From contig JAPTOF010000024.1 of NCBI GenBank assembly GCA_028554755.1, positions 558,001 through 622,000 on the forward strand: 64,000 nucleotides of DNA, in the 5' to 3' direction. Numbering within the stretch: position 1 is the first letter of the stretch; each line of letters begins with the position of its first letter. Origin of the DNA: Cordia subcordata (taxonomy: Eukaryota > Streptophyta > Magnoliopsida > Boraginales > Cordiaceae). Shown piece after piece: positions 1 through 12,511 of the stretch. The position numbers and the translations under genes are program-made. The notes under the pieces are model-generated. The model saw nothing but the letters and a program-made list of their open reading frames with translations. It did no database searches and had not been told where the DNA came from.

Positions 1-686
1 ATGAATGGCAAGTTGCAGGGAAAAACCCAGCTATAAATGATACGCTTGCCCAAATTATAAGAAGGATACTTCTTCTCCAATTGAAACTGAAGGCCATGTT
101 GTTGAAGAGGAAAAGAAGAATCACACCAAAGCTCTGAGTTCAACTAGAAATCCAACACCCTTGGCAACTAGAAATCCAACACCCTTGGAAGCCACTCCTA
201 GCTCCTTAAAGAATCCATTCAGTGCTCTATCAAACTTGCAGGAAGAAATTAGAGAAGTCGGCAATCAAAATTTGGAAGATGGGGAATTCGTTCCCAAGGC
301 TATTGGGGTAGAAGCTTTTGGGTTAGGTTGCTTCAACTCAGCCATCATCATGATTTTTGCTTCATGGAACATTAGGGGTCTTAATTTTCCTACCAAGCAA
401 AAAGAGGTATCTCTTATTGTAAATAAACACTCTCTTTATCTTTTGTGCATTTTGGAATCAAAAGTTACTAATGACACTACACTTTTGAATATTTCCACTC
501 AGTTTAAGAACCTTGGTTTTGATAGCTACTATGATGATAACATTTGTGGCCGTCTTTGGCTTTTTTGGAAGATTGGCCTCAAAATCACTATTGTGGATTC
601 TTATTGCCAAAGCATTCTTTGCTTAGTTGAAGGACAAAATAATGCCCCATTTTACATTACTTTTGTTTATGGAAATAATGATCCTA
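1..686 (+). mobile_element. L1-type LINE, piece 1: ORF1 tail and endonuclease N-terminus
   Basis: From about 350 the translation reads IFASWNIRGL, then CILESKV and FVYGNND, the ordered N-terminal motifs of the endonuclease/exonuclease/phosphatase domain of plant L1-type LINE ORF2. This domain nicks target DNA for target-primed reverse transcription. Upstream sequence (1-340) looks like the end of ORF1 or a linker and contains a 24-bp direct duplication at about 143-190. The LINE starts left of the window. The frame stops at 687 only because an LTR is inserted there; it resumes at 2039 with the next expected residues. This is an inactive relic. Confidence 0.85.
143..190 (+). repeat. 24-bp tandem duplication in LINE coding sequence
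   Basis: Two adjacent copies of a 24-base unit beginning actagaaatccaacaccc are present. The length is a multiple of three, so the frame is kept. Confidence 0.8.
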
Positions 687-2033
687 TGTTGGCTAAACAC
701 TAGTTATTGATTTTGATGATGAAAATTTTGAAATGTATTTATATTATCTCCTTACTAAAAAAAACATCTTGTAAGTATCAAATGTTAAGTTGAATAGATA
801 GATACTTTGATAATAAAAGAAGATGAGCAATGAGCATTATTTGAAGATTGAAGAAGAAGATGATAAGAATGCATAAGGAGGAGAAGAGGCGTCATAAGGG
901 GTACCGGACGTTTTGCTCTTCTTGTGAAATGCCTTAGTATTGCAAGTGTTTAGCTCAGTATTCTATTTTTCATAAATCAAACAATTTAAATCTCATGAAT
1001 ATTATCCTTCATAAAAACAAAAATGATTTTGGATACATGTATAGTATAAACACATGTTTTGAAATGATTACAAGCCTTCAAAATCATTTACAAAGTTCTT
1101 TGAGTTGATTCGGAGTTATGAAAGTTTGACAATTGATTTAAAAAGGTGTTTTAGGAATGTTTGGCTTTGTTTCAGCTCTCTGAGGTGGTAGGACCCCCCC
1201 AGCCGGTCGACTAACTAGCTATGGAGGTCGCCCGGCCAAAACAGAGAAGGGGAAGAAAAAGCCGGACCCCCTAGCCGGTTGACCGGCTAAGGCATCCGGC
1301 ATAATCAGAGAAAGCCAAGGAAAGGCCGGACGACCCAGTCGGTTGACCAGCTGAGCGAAATGCTGTAATAAACACACTTGCTGTTTATTACTGATCTGGC
1401 CATTTTCTCTTCTTTTCATCTACCTACCAAGCCCTTAACACTCACAAAATCTTTAAATACACTTTCAAAGCTGATTTACACAATCAACCAAAGCTTGCAA
1501 AACCTACATTATCTTTAAATTGTTGAGATCTTGAGCTACTCTTGCAATATCTTTGAGCTTTCAAGGGCTTTTCTCTTGCTATATCATCTTGTGGGAAGAA
1601 GATACATATTCTTTACAAATTTTTACTCTTCTTGGTTGTATATACACTTTGTGTTCCAAGAGAGACATTCATAAAAGCTTGTACAAGTGTGGAGAAATTC
1701 TAAAGAGTGGGACTCTTGGGTTCTTTGAAGTTTGGCTTCAAAGAGTTGTAAAACTTGGTTCTTGCTTCACCAAGATTTGAAGAAACAATTTTTAGTGAAG
1801 ACTGTTGAAGTTCTAAGAGAAGCATCCTTGGGCGATGGACATAGGCTTGGCCGAACTACCTAAAAATCATTTGTCTTCCTACTTTCTACTATTTATTTAT
1901 TTCATCTATTTATATTGATTATCTTGTGTTTGATATTTTGCTTGAAAGAAAATTGTTAATTTTCTGTGAATTTTTAAATATGAAAATTATTAAATATCTT
2001 ATTTCACCCCCTTTTAAGATATTTTCACCCACA
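687..2033 (+). mobile_element. Solo LTR, SIRE-like (Ty1/copia) family, plus orientation
   Basis: The element begins TGTTGGCTAAAC and ends in CA. It is flanked by identical 5-bp duplications TCCTA at 682-686 and 2034-2038. Its start matches the LTRs at 56645-58095 and 58986-60372 read on the minus strand (TGTTGGCTAAATGC and TGTTGGCTTAAT), and its end matches theirs. No internal region is present, so it is a solo LTR left by recombination. U3 contains several GGTCGAC/GGTTGACC palindromes at 1200-1350. A TATA-like TTTAAATAC lies near 1452. Its removal restores the LINE reading frame. Confidence 0.9.
1199..1352 (+). promoter_or_regulatory. Cluster of CCGGTYGACYGG-like palindromes in U3
   Basis: Degenerate copies of the palindrome GCCGGTCGACCGGC occur at about 1202, 1274 and 1338, about 100-250 bases upstream of the TATA-like site. 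The same motif recurs in unrelated LTRs of this window, suggesting a transcription-factor site. The factor is unknown. Confidence 0.5.
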
Positions 2034-2300
2034 TCCTACTTCTAGACTTCTCCTTTGGAATAAATTGGTGCAATGAAGTAATTGTAAAAACTTTGCTTCT
2101 TGTGTTTTGGGAACTTTAATGAAATTCTTAATGTTGGAGATCATTCTTCTTGCCCTTTCGTTCATTCTAGTGCCATGGACTTCAAAAATTGCATCCTTAA
2201 ATTTGGCCTCTTCGAGCACAAAGGTATACGTCTACATTTCACTTGGACTAACAAAAGTTTACATGGAAATTTTATTGCCTATAAACTTGCTAGTGCCTTT
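2034..2300 (+). mobile_element. LINE piece 2: endonuclease C-terminus
   Basis: After the TCCTA duplication the LINE frame continues with RLLLWNKL, then CFGNFNEIL (the GDFN motif with D replaced) and HFTWTN, all typical of the second half of the LINE endonuclease. It is cut at 2300 by the next LTR. A frame disturbance lies around 2080-2100. Confidence 0.85.
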
Positions 2301-4505
2301 TGAAGGATCTAAGGGAGCATGCAAGACTAACCTAGGTCAAATTTTAAATTGTTAACCCTAGGTGCAGTGGAATATAAATTCTTGCACAAAACAAAACTAC
2401 ACATGTATAGATAAACAAGAACACAAAATAAAAGATTGTTAGAACAAGTTTACCTCCTAGAGCAGAAAATGACCAGAAACTTTTGCTGATTGGTTGACAC
2501 TTTTCTAGACCTCTGATCGACAAAACAGTTGGATTTGTAGCTCTAGAAGTGTAGAACATCTTACTAAAATTTTAGTGCAATCCGAATAAGGGATGGACTC
2601 CTGATTGAGCCTAGAACAGAAGTCATGCAGACAGTGATGGGAAAAGACAACTTTGATGTTCTTGTGTTTTTCTCCCCAAAAACTTAATAAGAACAACCCA
2701 AAATACTTTCGATCTTCCCTACTATGACTGGGAGATGTTATCAATAAGCAAGAACCAAATTCTTGGTGAAAGAATTCAGTTTTGGAATTCTAGAAGTCTT
2801 TTTCTTGCTTTGGTCAAACAAGAGAAGGAGAAGAGAATTTTCCTTCATTTCAAACTTCTCTAAGAACCTACATGTATATTTTGATATTTGGCGTATAAAG
2901 TAGTTTTCAACTATTTACCAAACTTAGTGGACCTCCTTTAAGAGTTCTCTTAGCAATAGAACTCCTAGGTTAACTAGTGTTTGCCTTGAGAAGTTTAAAC
3001 GCAAATAGATCTTTAGGTGACAAGAGTTTCAAAACAAAAACAACTCTTAACCTAATCTTCTAGAATTTAAATCCCAACAAATCTTCAAGAATAAGTGGGG
3101 CACTCTCTCTCTTTCTTCTTTCTAGATTTGGATGCCTCTCTACAAGATGACTTGATAAGTTGGATATTCCATGATAGGAAACTTGGAGTTCAAGAAATTT
3201 GAATTATCTTGTATAATATAGCAACTCCATCCTAATTTAGAAACCTTACTCAACTGTCATGCCTTGCACACCTAGAAGCTTTAGGAAAGAGATTAAGACA
3301 AATTCTTATTATCTACATTAGATCATGGACTAATAAGAATTAAGAATAAATCTTATTTCTTATTTCAAGAATCCTAATGCAATTAGAACTCTTATAAAAA
3401 CACACATTTAGCAACCAATTCAAAGAAATATCTGAGAAAAGACTTATCATGCTTAAAACAATTTTCAGCTAGTAGAGAGGCCAAAAGACACAACTCCTTT
3501 TGCCACCCTCCCAAAATGACCAAAATGCCCTTGCATTCCCTTAGGCGATATAATGTCCATTTTGACCATAGTCTATTTCACCACAAGACTAAAGATGTAC
3601 TCCAAGGATAATTACTAGATGCCAGAAGGTTGTCATAATAATGAGTGACCTTTATCTTTGTCCTACTAAGCAAAATGACCAAACACCCCTCTATGTACGC
3701 TCGTAGTCAAGGTTGGTCATTTGACTATACTCTTCCTTAACTACCTCTAAACCTTGGAATAGCTAGTCCAACATATCAATCATCTTCTGGTCACATTACT
3801 ATTGATCTCAAGAGTGACCCGTAAGTTAAGTGTCTAATATACCCTCGAAGGGTTTTACCACTAGATCTAGATTTAGATGATCATACGGACAAGTCCAAAG
3901 GGGCACATAGAATCTACTACTGCATATAATGTCCCAAATGACCAGAACTCAATATCCAACGCATGAAGTTGTTGACTTTAGCCAAGCAAGGTCTCAATCA
4001 TAATGGATTAAAGTGCTAAACCCTGACTCCATCAGTTCATCTGCATATACTCAAGATTGAGAGTGTTGGCCACTTAGTAGCATTGAGTATTTGTTTTCTA
4101 ATTTTGATAGTATGGTTACAAGAAAACTAACTCATAGTGGTCCAGTCCAATGCGCGACATGCGCACTAGAGAGATAAGTCTAGAAAGACCTCCAATGACC
4201 TAGGTAGGTCATCTTCACAAGGAGACTTGCTCGTTATAACCTTATCCTGGTATAGTGCTCTTTACTACCATTCAGTTATGGACTTATTTATGACATTACT
4301 AAGGTTAGACTTGGACTTACTATACATCCAACCTCATTACATACCCAAATTTTTAGTTAATGTCATTGGGCCTTTATTAATGCACCACATATTCATACAC
4401 CAGAGACAATATACCAAAAGGAATTCAAATAACATTGAAAAGACAATTATAACAATATCTAGAAAACAGTGTCCAAGTGGTCTTTATGGCGTACTAATCC
4501 CAACA
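2301..4505 (-). mobile_element. Solo LTR of TGTTRGGATTAG family
   Basis: On the minus strand the element begins TGTTGGGATTAGTACGCC and ends TCCTTCA. Perfect 5-bp duplications CCTTT sit at 2296-2300 and 4506-4510. It is 2205 bp and has no coding capacity. It is related to 7212-9106, which has the same 5' end and similar central text. Removal rejoins the LINE frame so that residues FINDEWND follow directly. Orientation is inferred from the relative's TATA box. Superfamily is not determined. Confidence 0.88.
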
Positions 4506-5861
4506 CCTTTATCAATGATGAATGGAATGATTCAAATCAATGCTTATTATCGACAACCTTGGTATTTTTGATCATTGCCTTCTCATTATGCATACCTGTG
4601 TGCCATTACCAAACCATTCGAAGCCATTCAAATTTTGCAATGCATGGGTAGGGCATAAGGACTTCTTGGATATTATTAATGTGCATTGAAGTACACGGGT
4701 CTTTGGTACTCTATTGGACAAGTTGGTGCAAAACCAAAAAGCAATCGAACATGCTCTCAAGGATTTCAACAAGAAGCACTTTGCAACTATTCCAAACAAG
4801 ATTTGTTCTCTTAAAGATGATCTCAAGGCCATCCAACTTGAAATTCTTGATGGGGAACATGGTGAGGTTCTTTTCATCATGAAAATGATATTATGGTTTA
4901 GATTGAAGAACTTGAAGCCACACATAATGCCATCCTTTATAAAAAATCTTAGCTCAGTTGGTTGAAAGATGGAAATGCTAATACAAAATTCTTCCACAAT
5001 GCTATCAAAGAAAGGATAACAAGGAACAACATCAAAGTTATTCTTGATTCAAATGGTGATTTGATTGTAAATGATCACGAGGTTAAAGAAAAATTCTTAA
5101 AGTACTTCAAGAACATTCTCAGCACTCCCACAAGAACTTGTTCAAATGTGGATCTTATAAAGCAAATCTTAGGGAAAACAATTAATGATCAAGCTGCCAA
5201 AAAGCTTATTGCCCCTATCTCCAAGAATAAATCAAAGTAACTCTTCTCTCCCTCAATCCAAATGAGGGCCTCGACCTAGATGGTTTCACTTTGCACTTCT
5301 TCATGGCTTCTTGGGATATTGTTGAAGAAGATGTGATCCAAGATATTGCCTTCTTCTTTGATTCAAGTCCTCTACTATCATTGCTCTTGTTCCTAAGGTT
5401 CAAAATCCTACAGTGGTGAAAGATTATAGGTGAATCTCTTGTTGCAACACCATCTATAAATGCATTACAAAGTTGATTGCAAATAGAATTAAAGATTACT
5501 TATGCTCCATCATCTTTTGCAAGCAATCAGCTTTCCTCGAAAGGTAGACTCATTAATGAAAATATTCTTCTTGTCTATGATCTCCTAAGAGGGTATTCAA
5601 GAGCTCACATTTTTCCTAGATATGCCCTCAAAGTAGATCTCATGAAAGCTTTTGATTCAATTAATTGGAAGTTTACTGAAGATGCTCTTCTTGCTTGGCT
5701 TTCCTATTATGTTTGTTGGATGGATTATGGAATGCATCTCTACTCCAAGGTATTCTCTTGCTATTAATGGGAGACTTAAGGGTTATTTTCATGGTGCAAA
5801 TGGTATTGGTCAAGGAGATCCTCTGTTTCCCTATCTCTTAGTGATTTGCATGGAAGTCCTT
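4506..5861 (+). mobile_element. LINE piece 3: endonuclease end and N-terminal reverse transcriptase
   Basis: Fragments in three frames give the expected order. First comes the endonuclease end. A linker follows with WLKDGNANTKFFHN (about 4960). The reverse transcriptase comes next, with ALKVDLMKAFDSINW (about 5630) and NGIGQGDPLFPYLL (about 5805). The family normally has KAYD-type and QGDPLSP motifs. Several frameshifts and stops make it a pseudogene. It is cut just after the residues MEVL by the element at 5862. Confidence 0.88.
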
Positions 5862-7149
5862 TGATGTGCTCGAGTTTTACAACTGCAAGCGTACAAATTG
5901 TTCATTGTATAGTAGATATGAGTATAAGTATGGTCTCCATAAGGAGGCTACCTTAGTTCGGTCTTTACATGAAAGAGTGCCTAAGACTACCTATGTGCAT
6001 GTGTTGGTAAATTCTTAGTCCTTTTTTTTTTAAATAAAAGAGGGCTCAAAAATTAAACTTAGATCTAAATATAAGCTAATAGAGGAACTAAGATGCCTAG
6101 CTAAGGAAAGGAAGCATAACAAGGTAGAAAAGGATCTAAGGTGATTGAGTTGTAACTAGACTTGGGCTATGATAATGGTTTAGTCTATCTATGGTTTGAT
6201 TGCTCTCTTTAGTGTTGATTAATGTCCTACTCTAAGAGACTAACCTATTAGTATTTTTTCAGACTAGATATTAGACTCCGGAAACATTAAATAGTGCTAT
6301 TAGGCACCCTTTTAGTATTGTTTCAGACTAGAGCACACTTAGCTGCAAATAGGGCTCATGCCATTAGCATGGATTAAGGCTAGGGTGACACCACTACCGA
6401 TGGTATTTAAGCACCAAATAACACATGCAACTTCACTTAGGCATTTTAACAAACATATAGACATGTTTGATTATCAACACATTGACATATTGATTCATGC
6501 GATTAATCGATGTAAAGAAGCATGTATTAAAAGCCAAAGATATACACAAGTCCTTTATTCATAACCCTAATCTATTATACAACAACAAACAGCCAAAGAT
6601 CTAGTCTAATCTAGCAACATATTTGCAAGAAATAGAAAGAGAACAAGAAGAACTCCCCTAAGTCTTGCTTCCAAATCCATACAAATCCTTTAAATCCTTG
6701 TTAGATGCTTCAATCCTTGTTTTGTTTAGTGTGGGATGGTGGTTTTGGGTGTTTGGTGAAGTGGGTAAAGGGTTAGGGTTTATTAGGGGTAAAAAAAATG
6801 AAGTTCTTCCATTAAAAATGGCCTAAAATGGGCTATTTATAGACTCTTTAGCGCGAGTACTAGGGGACCTACTAGCTAGCTGGTAATAAGGGGGTCAACT
6901 AGTAAAAAAATTTTCTTTTTGGAATAACCAGCTAACCCTACTGGCCAGCTAGTTTGCTCGATCGGTTCCAGACTTTGCTCTCTAGATTTGCTGGTTGACC
7001 CTACTGGTCAGCCAACTCTTCCTTCAGCCTCAGCCGGTAGCTCTATTTGATCTTTAATCTTCAATCTTTGTTCTTTCGGCCTTCAATATTTAGCTCATTT
7101 CTTTCTTGTTTAAGCTCGACCCATCCCAAAACTCACCTAAAACACAGAA

Positions 7150-10100
7150 TGATTATAAACCTTGGAAGTATTACCTGTAAGTGCACGGGCCATGATAGTA
7201 TAGCATGTGCATGTAGGATCGATATTATTAAGTGTGGTGTATCCTAGTCCATATTTTCTAAATTACTACTAAGAAAACATGCTAGGAAAATAAAATAACC
7301 ACATTACACACACAAGAACATGCTCAAGAACATATAGAATATAACTAGTGCTTGCAAAAATATATAAAGCTAACCTCTTGAAGCGTGGGGCCTTTGATGA
7401 ACCTAAAACTGGTTACAAGCTTTGTTCCCGTTCACGAACAGGGCCACCAAAATTTACTACAAGGGTGTCGCAATAATCAACTCCCCAGTCTTCTTCCCTA
7501 TGATTAAAGAGACTTATCTTGAGAGAATAGCCTCTTGTGTAGGAAGAAGCAAAGTAATATGCTCTTGAAAAACTAGAGCAAAAATCACACAATAAGTGTG
7601 TACTATGTGTTGTAGTATTTTCTTGCCAAAAGGAAGAAATCAACTACAAAGTGGAATACATAAAAGGTGTAGGGTCTTGTCTATTTATAGAGAGAACCTT
7701 GGCACCTAAAGTTGCTAAACTTTCAATGTGGGAGAAAATTTCCATGTAGTATTTCCTTTATGTAACTTGTCAATCTTGTCTTGGAAGACTTGTGCAAGTT
7801 GTCCACTTGTTTTTGTAGTATTTTGCAAGTTGTCCACTTGTCTTGAAAGACTTAGGCCAAGCCCATTATCCAAGTCCAACACATAGTCCATAATCCATGT
7901 GGAGGCCCAAGCCCAATAGGAAACCATCCTAGCCTAATTAGGTTATCTTGGACTCTAAAGAAAGCCCAAACCCAATTTCAAGCTTTGGCCCAATAAGGCT
8001 ACTACCACAATATGGAATTTGCTCTTTCAAGATTACTCTCTCAAAGTCATTTCAACTAGGAAGGGACCAAGAAGACACAATTATCATTGGCTTCCAAAAA
8101 TAATTAAAAATATCCTTGCCCGATCTAGGCGACATAATAATTATTTTTAACTCCGATCTATTCCACCATAAGATCAAAGTTGCACTCCAAGAATAATTGT
8201 CATTACCCAAAAGCTTATCACAAAAGAATGTGAACTTTGTCTTTGACCTACTAAATAACTGACCATAATGCCCCTCTATGTATACCCACGGCTAAGATCG
8301 GTCCTTTGGCCTGTGTACTATCACCTCCTTAGCTGTCTCTTTTTCCGTTGGGTTTCTTGTCCAATTGCCAACCATCCTTGGTCATGGAATCTCTTGATCT
8401 CGGGAGCGACCCTCAAGCCATATGACAGACACACCTATAAAGGTAGTATCACTAGATCTAGATTCGGATGATAAATTTGGACAATCCCAAAGGGGGCACA
8501 TGGATTCCATTTTGCATATGCATGTTCTAATTAATTAGAACTTAGCACTCAATGCACAAGGTCGTTGATCCTAATAAAATAAGATCTCACCCACAGTGAA
8601 TCAAAGTACTAAACCCTAACTTCATTAGTTCATCCACATATACTCAAGATTAAGAGCAATGATCATTTAGTAGCAGTGAGTGTCTTGTTTTCTTTTTTTG
8701 ATAGTACGTCTCTAGAAAACATACTCACAATGGTCCTATCCAATACGTGACACACGTACTATTGAGACAAATCCAGAAAGTCCTCCAATGACCTAGGTAG
8801 ATTACCCTCAAAGAGGAGACTTGCTCAATATAACCTTATCCCAGTAGAGTGCCCAACACTACTATTTGGTTATGGATTCAATTTATGATGTGACTAACTC
8901 TAGATTTGGACCTACTGTGCGTCCAGCCTCACTGCGCACCCAAGTCATTAGTGCAAGTCAAAGGACCTTCATACATGCATCGATAAAACATAACAGAGAT
9001 TATATGTAAGAAACTCATAATGCCATTTAACAAAATTATGATTATACATTGTTTCATATCCAAAATGTCATGTACAAGTGAGCTTTTGGGCATACTAATC
9101 CTAACAGTGCGAGTACGGAGTTGTGTCCATAGGGAGGCTAGAATATGTGTGGTTCTAAGTGAAAGTATGCCCTACACCAGTTATGCGTGGTCTTACCTAC
9201 TTGTTTTAGGGTTTTTGGATTTATTAGAGCTCTAATTTACACCTAAACTAAAAGGAAAGTAAACCTAACTAATGGGAATAGAGGTATAAACAAGCTATGG
9301 AAGTGGGATTCTACAAGGTTTTGGGGGAACTTAGGGGTGATTGCTCTTTTGGAATGGGTTTAAGTTCCTATCCTTGTTTTAATGCTATTGATGGTTTGTC
9401 TACTTTAATGGCGGGCTTAGTTTACTGAACTTACTATTTCTAATTATCAATGCAACCTTATCCCTAATCGTTCCCAATTAGAAGTCTAGGTTTGTCCTAA
9501 GTACCTAGGGGTTTTGGGTATAGTTCTAAGTCCTATATGTGTTGATTAATTTCCTTATAGGGAGTCTAACCTTTTAGTTATGTTTCAAACTAGAGATTAA
9601 GTCTCCTAGGTTAAGCAAGTGATAGTAGTTCCCTTTTAGTCATGTTTCATGCTATAGGTGATTACCCATTATATTAAAAGCATTAAGAACACAATTAATC
9701 AACACAAATGTAGTTGCTAACAAGGCTTATGCCATTAACAAGGATTAAGGCTAAGGTGAGGCCACTATTGTTAGCATCTAAGCACACATTACACATACAA
9801 ACTCATAGAGGCATTTCATCAAACACATTGACATGTTTAATTTCAAGCCATAGAAATATAAGAACAAAGCATGTCTATATAACCATCACTATCCCAAAAC
9901 AAGTATTTAAATCCTTAATCCATTACTAAAATAGCAATCATCCCTAATTTGAAGCTAATCTAACATAGTATAAACAAGAATAAAGAGAAGAATGAAAAGC
10001 TCTCTCATTATCCTTGCTTGCTCTTCACAAATTTTGCTTTAAAACTCTCCAAATCCTTGTTTGATCTTTAAATCCAAGCTTGTTTATGGGGAGAACTGAT

Positions 10101-10740
10101 GTGGGATTGAGTGTGTGAGGTGGGTGAGTATGGGAATAGGTAAGGGTTTAATGGAAAAGAAGTGGCGGTGTGAAGATTGGGTCTAAAGATACACAGAATA
10201 GGCTCAAAATGGCCTTAAATAGCCCTTCTACGTAGCAAAAGTCGGTCGCCAAGTTGAGCTCTCGACCTTCAAATCAAGTGAGTCCGACCACAATTAAGAA
10301 GCATTCTGATCTAGGTTGGAAGGAAGGCTGGAACCAAGCCCAGTCACCCAACCTTAGGCTGGGGTGCGACCAAACTTGACCAAAAAGCTCTACTTCTTTG
10401 CTTCTTTCGTGTCCGATCTTTCCCGATTGCTTTGTTCTTTGCCCGGTGACCTTCAAATGCATTTTTTTTTGCTTTCTTTTCACCCAAAACGCCCTTGGCT
10501 TTGCTTGATCATCAAACCATCATCATGTTGAGCTTCAAGCATTGCTCCAAATCTCACCTAAAATAAGCCATAAGCGCGCATTAGTGTAGCATTTACATTC
10601 GAAACTCAACTGTGGACATGTAAACCCTAATATACATAAGTATGACATAAATGGTATACTAATACACCTATCAAAGCACAAAACACCTCAAAACAAGTAT
10701 AAACATGCAATACACAAACACACACAAAACCAACACTTCA
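7150..10740 (-). mobile_element. Gypsy-type solo LTR (U3 type II, leader beta), nested
   Basis: Minus strand starts TGAAGTGTTGGTTTTG (TGATGTGTTGG in relatives). The plus-strand left end is TGATTATAAACC, matching the end of the LTR at 12866. Duplications CAGAA (7145-7149) and CAAAA (10741-10745) agree at 4 of 5 bases. Without the inner 7212-9106 insertion it is about 1.7 kb. It sits in the U3 of the 5862-10904 LTR, which continues on both sides. Confidence 0.82.
7212..9106 (-). mobile_element. Solo LTR of TGTTRGGATTAG family, third level of nesting
   Basis: Minus strand begins TGTTAGGATTAGTATGCC. The plus-strand left end is TGTAGGATCG. Duplications GTGCA (7207-7211) and GTGCG (9107-9111) agree at 4 of 5 bases. 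The host LTR's end box reads through the junction once the element is removed. A canonical TATA box CTATAAATAG lies on the minus strand near 7680-7690, which fixes the orientation. It is 1895 bp, non-coding, and the sister of 2301-4505. Confidence 0.82.
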
Positions 10741-10904
10741 CAAAATATAACACTTAGTATAGTATTTATGCATCTAAATACATTATGTACAAATATTAAC
10801 AATTATGCATAAACTCTATACTAAATACACTCAGTTGTGCTCTAAAACACATCTAAATGTGCATGCAAATACTATGTGCAAACACACACAACTAACACAC
10901 ATCA

Positions 10905-11437
10905 TCCTTTCTTGCATGCTTAATGATTTGAAGAACAACCCAAACTTTGGGTTTCATCCCAAATGTGCAAAGCTTGACTTATATCATCTTTTTTTTTGTG
11001 GATGACTTGTTCATTTTTTGCAAAGGGAACATGAGTTCACTTCAATGCATTTGTGATACATTGGAGAAATTTTATGACATATACGGCCTCGAGGTAAACC
11101 TTTCCCAAAGTGACATTTTCTTGGGTGGCTTCACTTGCAATGAAAAGGATAGAATGCTTGATTTCATGGGTTTCTAAGAAGGTGCTCTCCTTATTAGATA
11201 CCTTGGTGTCCTTCTTGTCTCAAGGAAATTAAGAAAGAGTGATTGCCTTTCTCTTATTAAGAAAATCTCCAACAAACTTGAGCATTGGACTATAAAGTGG
11301 CTCTCTTTTGCTGGAAGAACTACTCTCATTAAAGCAACTTTTACTCAAATTGTGGCATACTGGGCTGGTGCTATTCTTATTCCCAAGGAAATGATCAAAA
11401 CTATTGAGTCAAAATTCAAAGCATTTCTTTGGAGAGG
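10905..11437 (+). mobile_element. LINE piece 4: reverse transcriptase catalytic region and thumb
   Basis: After the TCCTT duplication the frame resumes with SCMLNDL, then HLFFVDDLFIFCKG. This is the active-site box (family FADDLL, with the catalytic DD kept). It goes on through LEHWTIKWLSFAGRTTLIK to AFLWRG, the standard post-RT landmarks of L1-type ORF2. One or two frameshifts occur around 11175. It is cut at 11437. Confidence 0.9.
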
Positions 11438-11873
11438 TGATGTGTGTGACTTGTGCCTATTTGTACATAGTGTTTGCATTCACATTTAGAGGTGTTTAAA
11501 GCTTAATTGAGTGCATTTAGTATAGAGTTTATGCATATTTGTAAATATTTGTACACAATGTATTTAGATGCATAAATGCTAATTGAGTGCATGCGTTCAA
11601 TTTTTTTCTAGTTTTTGCATGTTTTGAGTTCTTTATCTCCATCTTGGTTGGAGAGTTCACTTTTGTTATTGACTTAATTGATTGGAGAAAATAAGGATGG
11701 ATTGCGGGGAGTGAATGGAGTGTGAAGTATGACCTAGACTTTGAAGAGAATCCTTTTGAAAATAGTCAAGAGTGAGTACACCTATGAATGCACCTTGTAG
11801 TTCCCCACAACTTGGTTAACAAAAGTGCTTTTAAGGGTTGTTGATATGAGTGCCCCCTCCTTGATTACTTCTT

Positions 11874-12060
11874 TTAGTGTGCCTTAGCCTCTTCCTTTTT
11901 TTTTTTTTTGTTTATGCTATGTTTTGAGCAAAATGCAAAAAAAAAAAAGGAAAAAATGAAAACAAGAGAGAAAATGGAAAAAATGAAAAAAAAAGGAAAG
12001 AAAGGAAAAAAAAGTGAAAAAAAGAAGCCAAAAAGGCAACAAAAAGTTGAAAAATTGAAG
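11874..12060. other. Purine/pyrimidine low-complexity tract in LTR internal region
   Basis: There is a T-run, then a long A/G tract with many aaaaaag blocks. The same kind of tract sits at the same relative place near 25255-25320 and, in reverse, near 19360-19500. It is therefore a standing feature of the 3' non-coding part of these elements. Open frames here are compositional only. Confidence 0.8.
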
Positions 12061-12511
12061 TATATTGAATAAATGTCAAGTGACACAAAGTCAATTTGAC
12101 ACAAGTGTTTTCTTTTGTTATTTTGTTGTATTATGAATAAGGCTCTTACATCAGCTTTGAGCTATTGTGATGTAACTTCTTTTCCTTGTATCTTTCGGGC
12201 TAAATGCATGGGGGGAGACCATATTAGTTGATAGGGCATGAAGTATCAACATCCCGAGTGCATGAGTTGGAATCCTAAGTTTATGGTGGTTCTAGCTACT
12301 TGATAACTTCCCAAGAGGTGCAAGACCCTTTGTGATTGAGGAGAGGATCAAAAAATGGCTGGGGAAGACCTTACACGAAAGGAATGGCCCCTTATACCCC
12401 TTGGAGGCAAAAAGATAGCAAGTCAATGCAACTAACAACTCTTTGAAAAGCATATGAATAGACTTGGTTTAGGCTTGCTTGGGGACAAGCAAGGAGAAGG
12501 TTTGGAGGTGT

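Larger units (their letters stand above)
5862..10904 (-). mobile_element. Gypsy-type solo LTR (U3 type I, leader type beta) with nested insertions
   Basis: On the minus strand it begins TGATGTGTGTTAG and ends GAGCACATCA. It is flanked by perfect TCCTT duplications at 5857-5861 and 10905-10909. Without the nested 7150-10740 element it is about 1.45 kb. Its U3 closely follows that of the LTRs at 20499, 25783 and 32350. Downstream of the TATA box (CTATAAATAG, minus strand, near 6840) the leader agrees with theirs only to about 6417, then becomes the leader seen in 12866-14506 and 7150-10740. The LTR therefore looks like a recombinant. Confidence 0.88.

Noticed and set aside
11874..12104. Phe/Ser-rich minus-strand ORFs
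   Set aside because: They arise from the A/G low-complexity tract in the LTR internal region; the same happens at 19334-19746.
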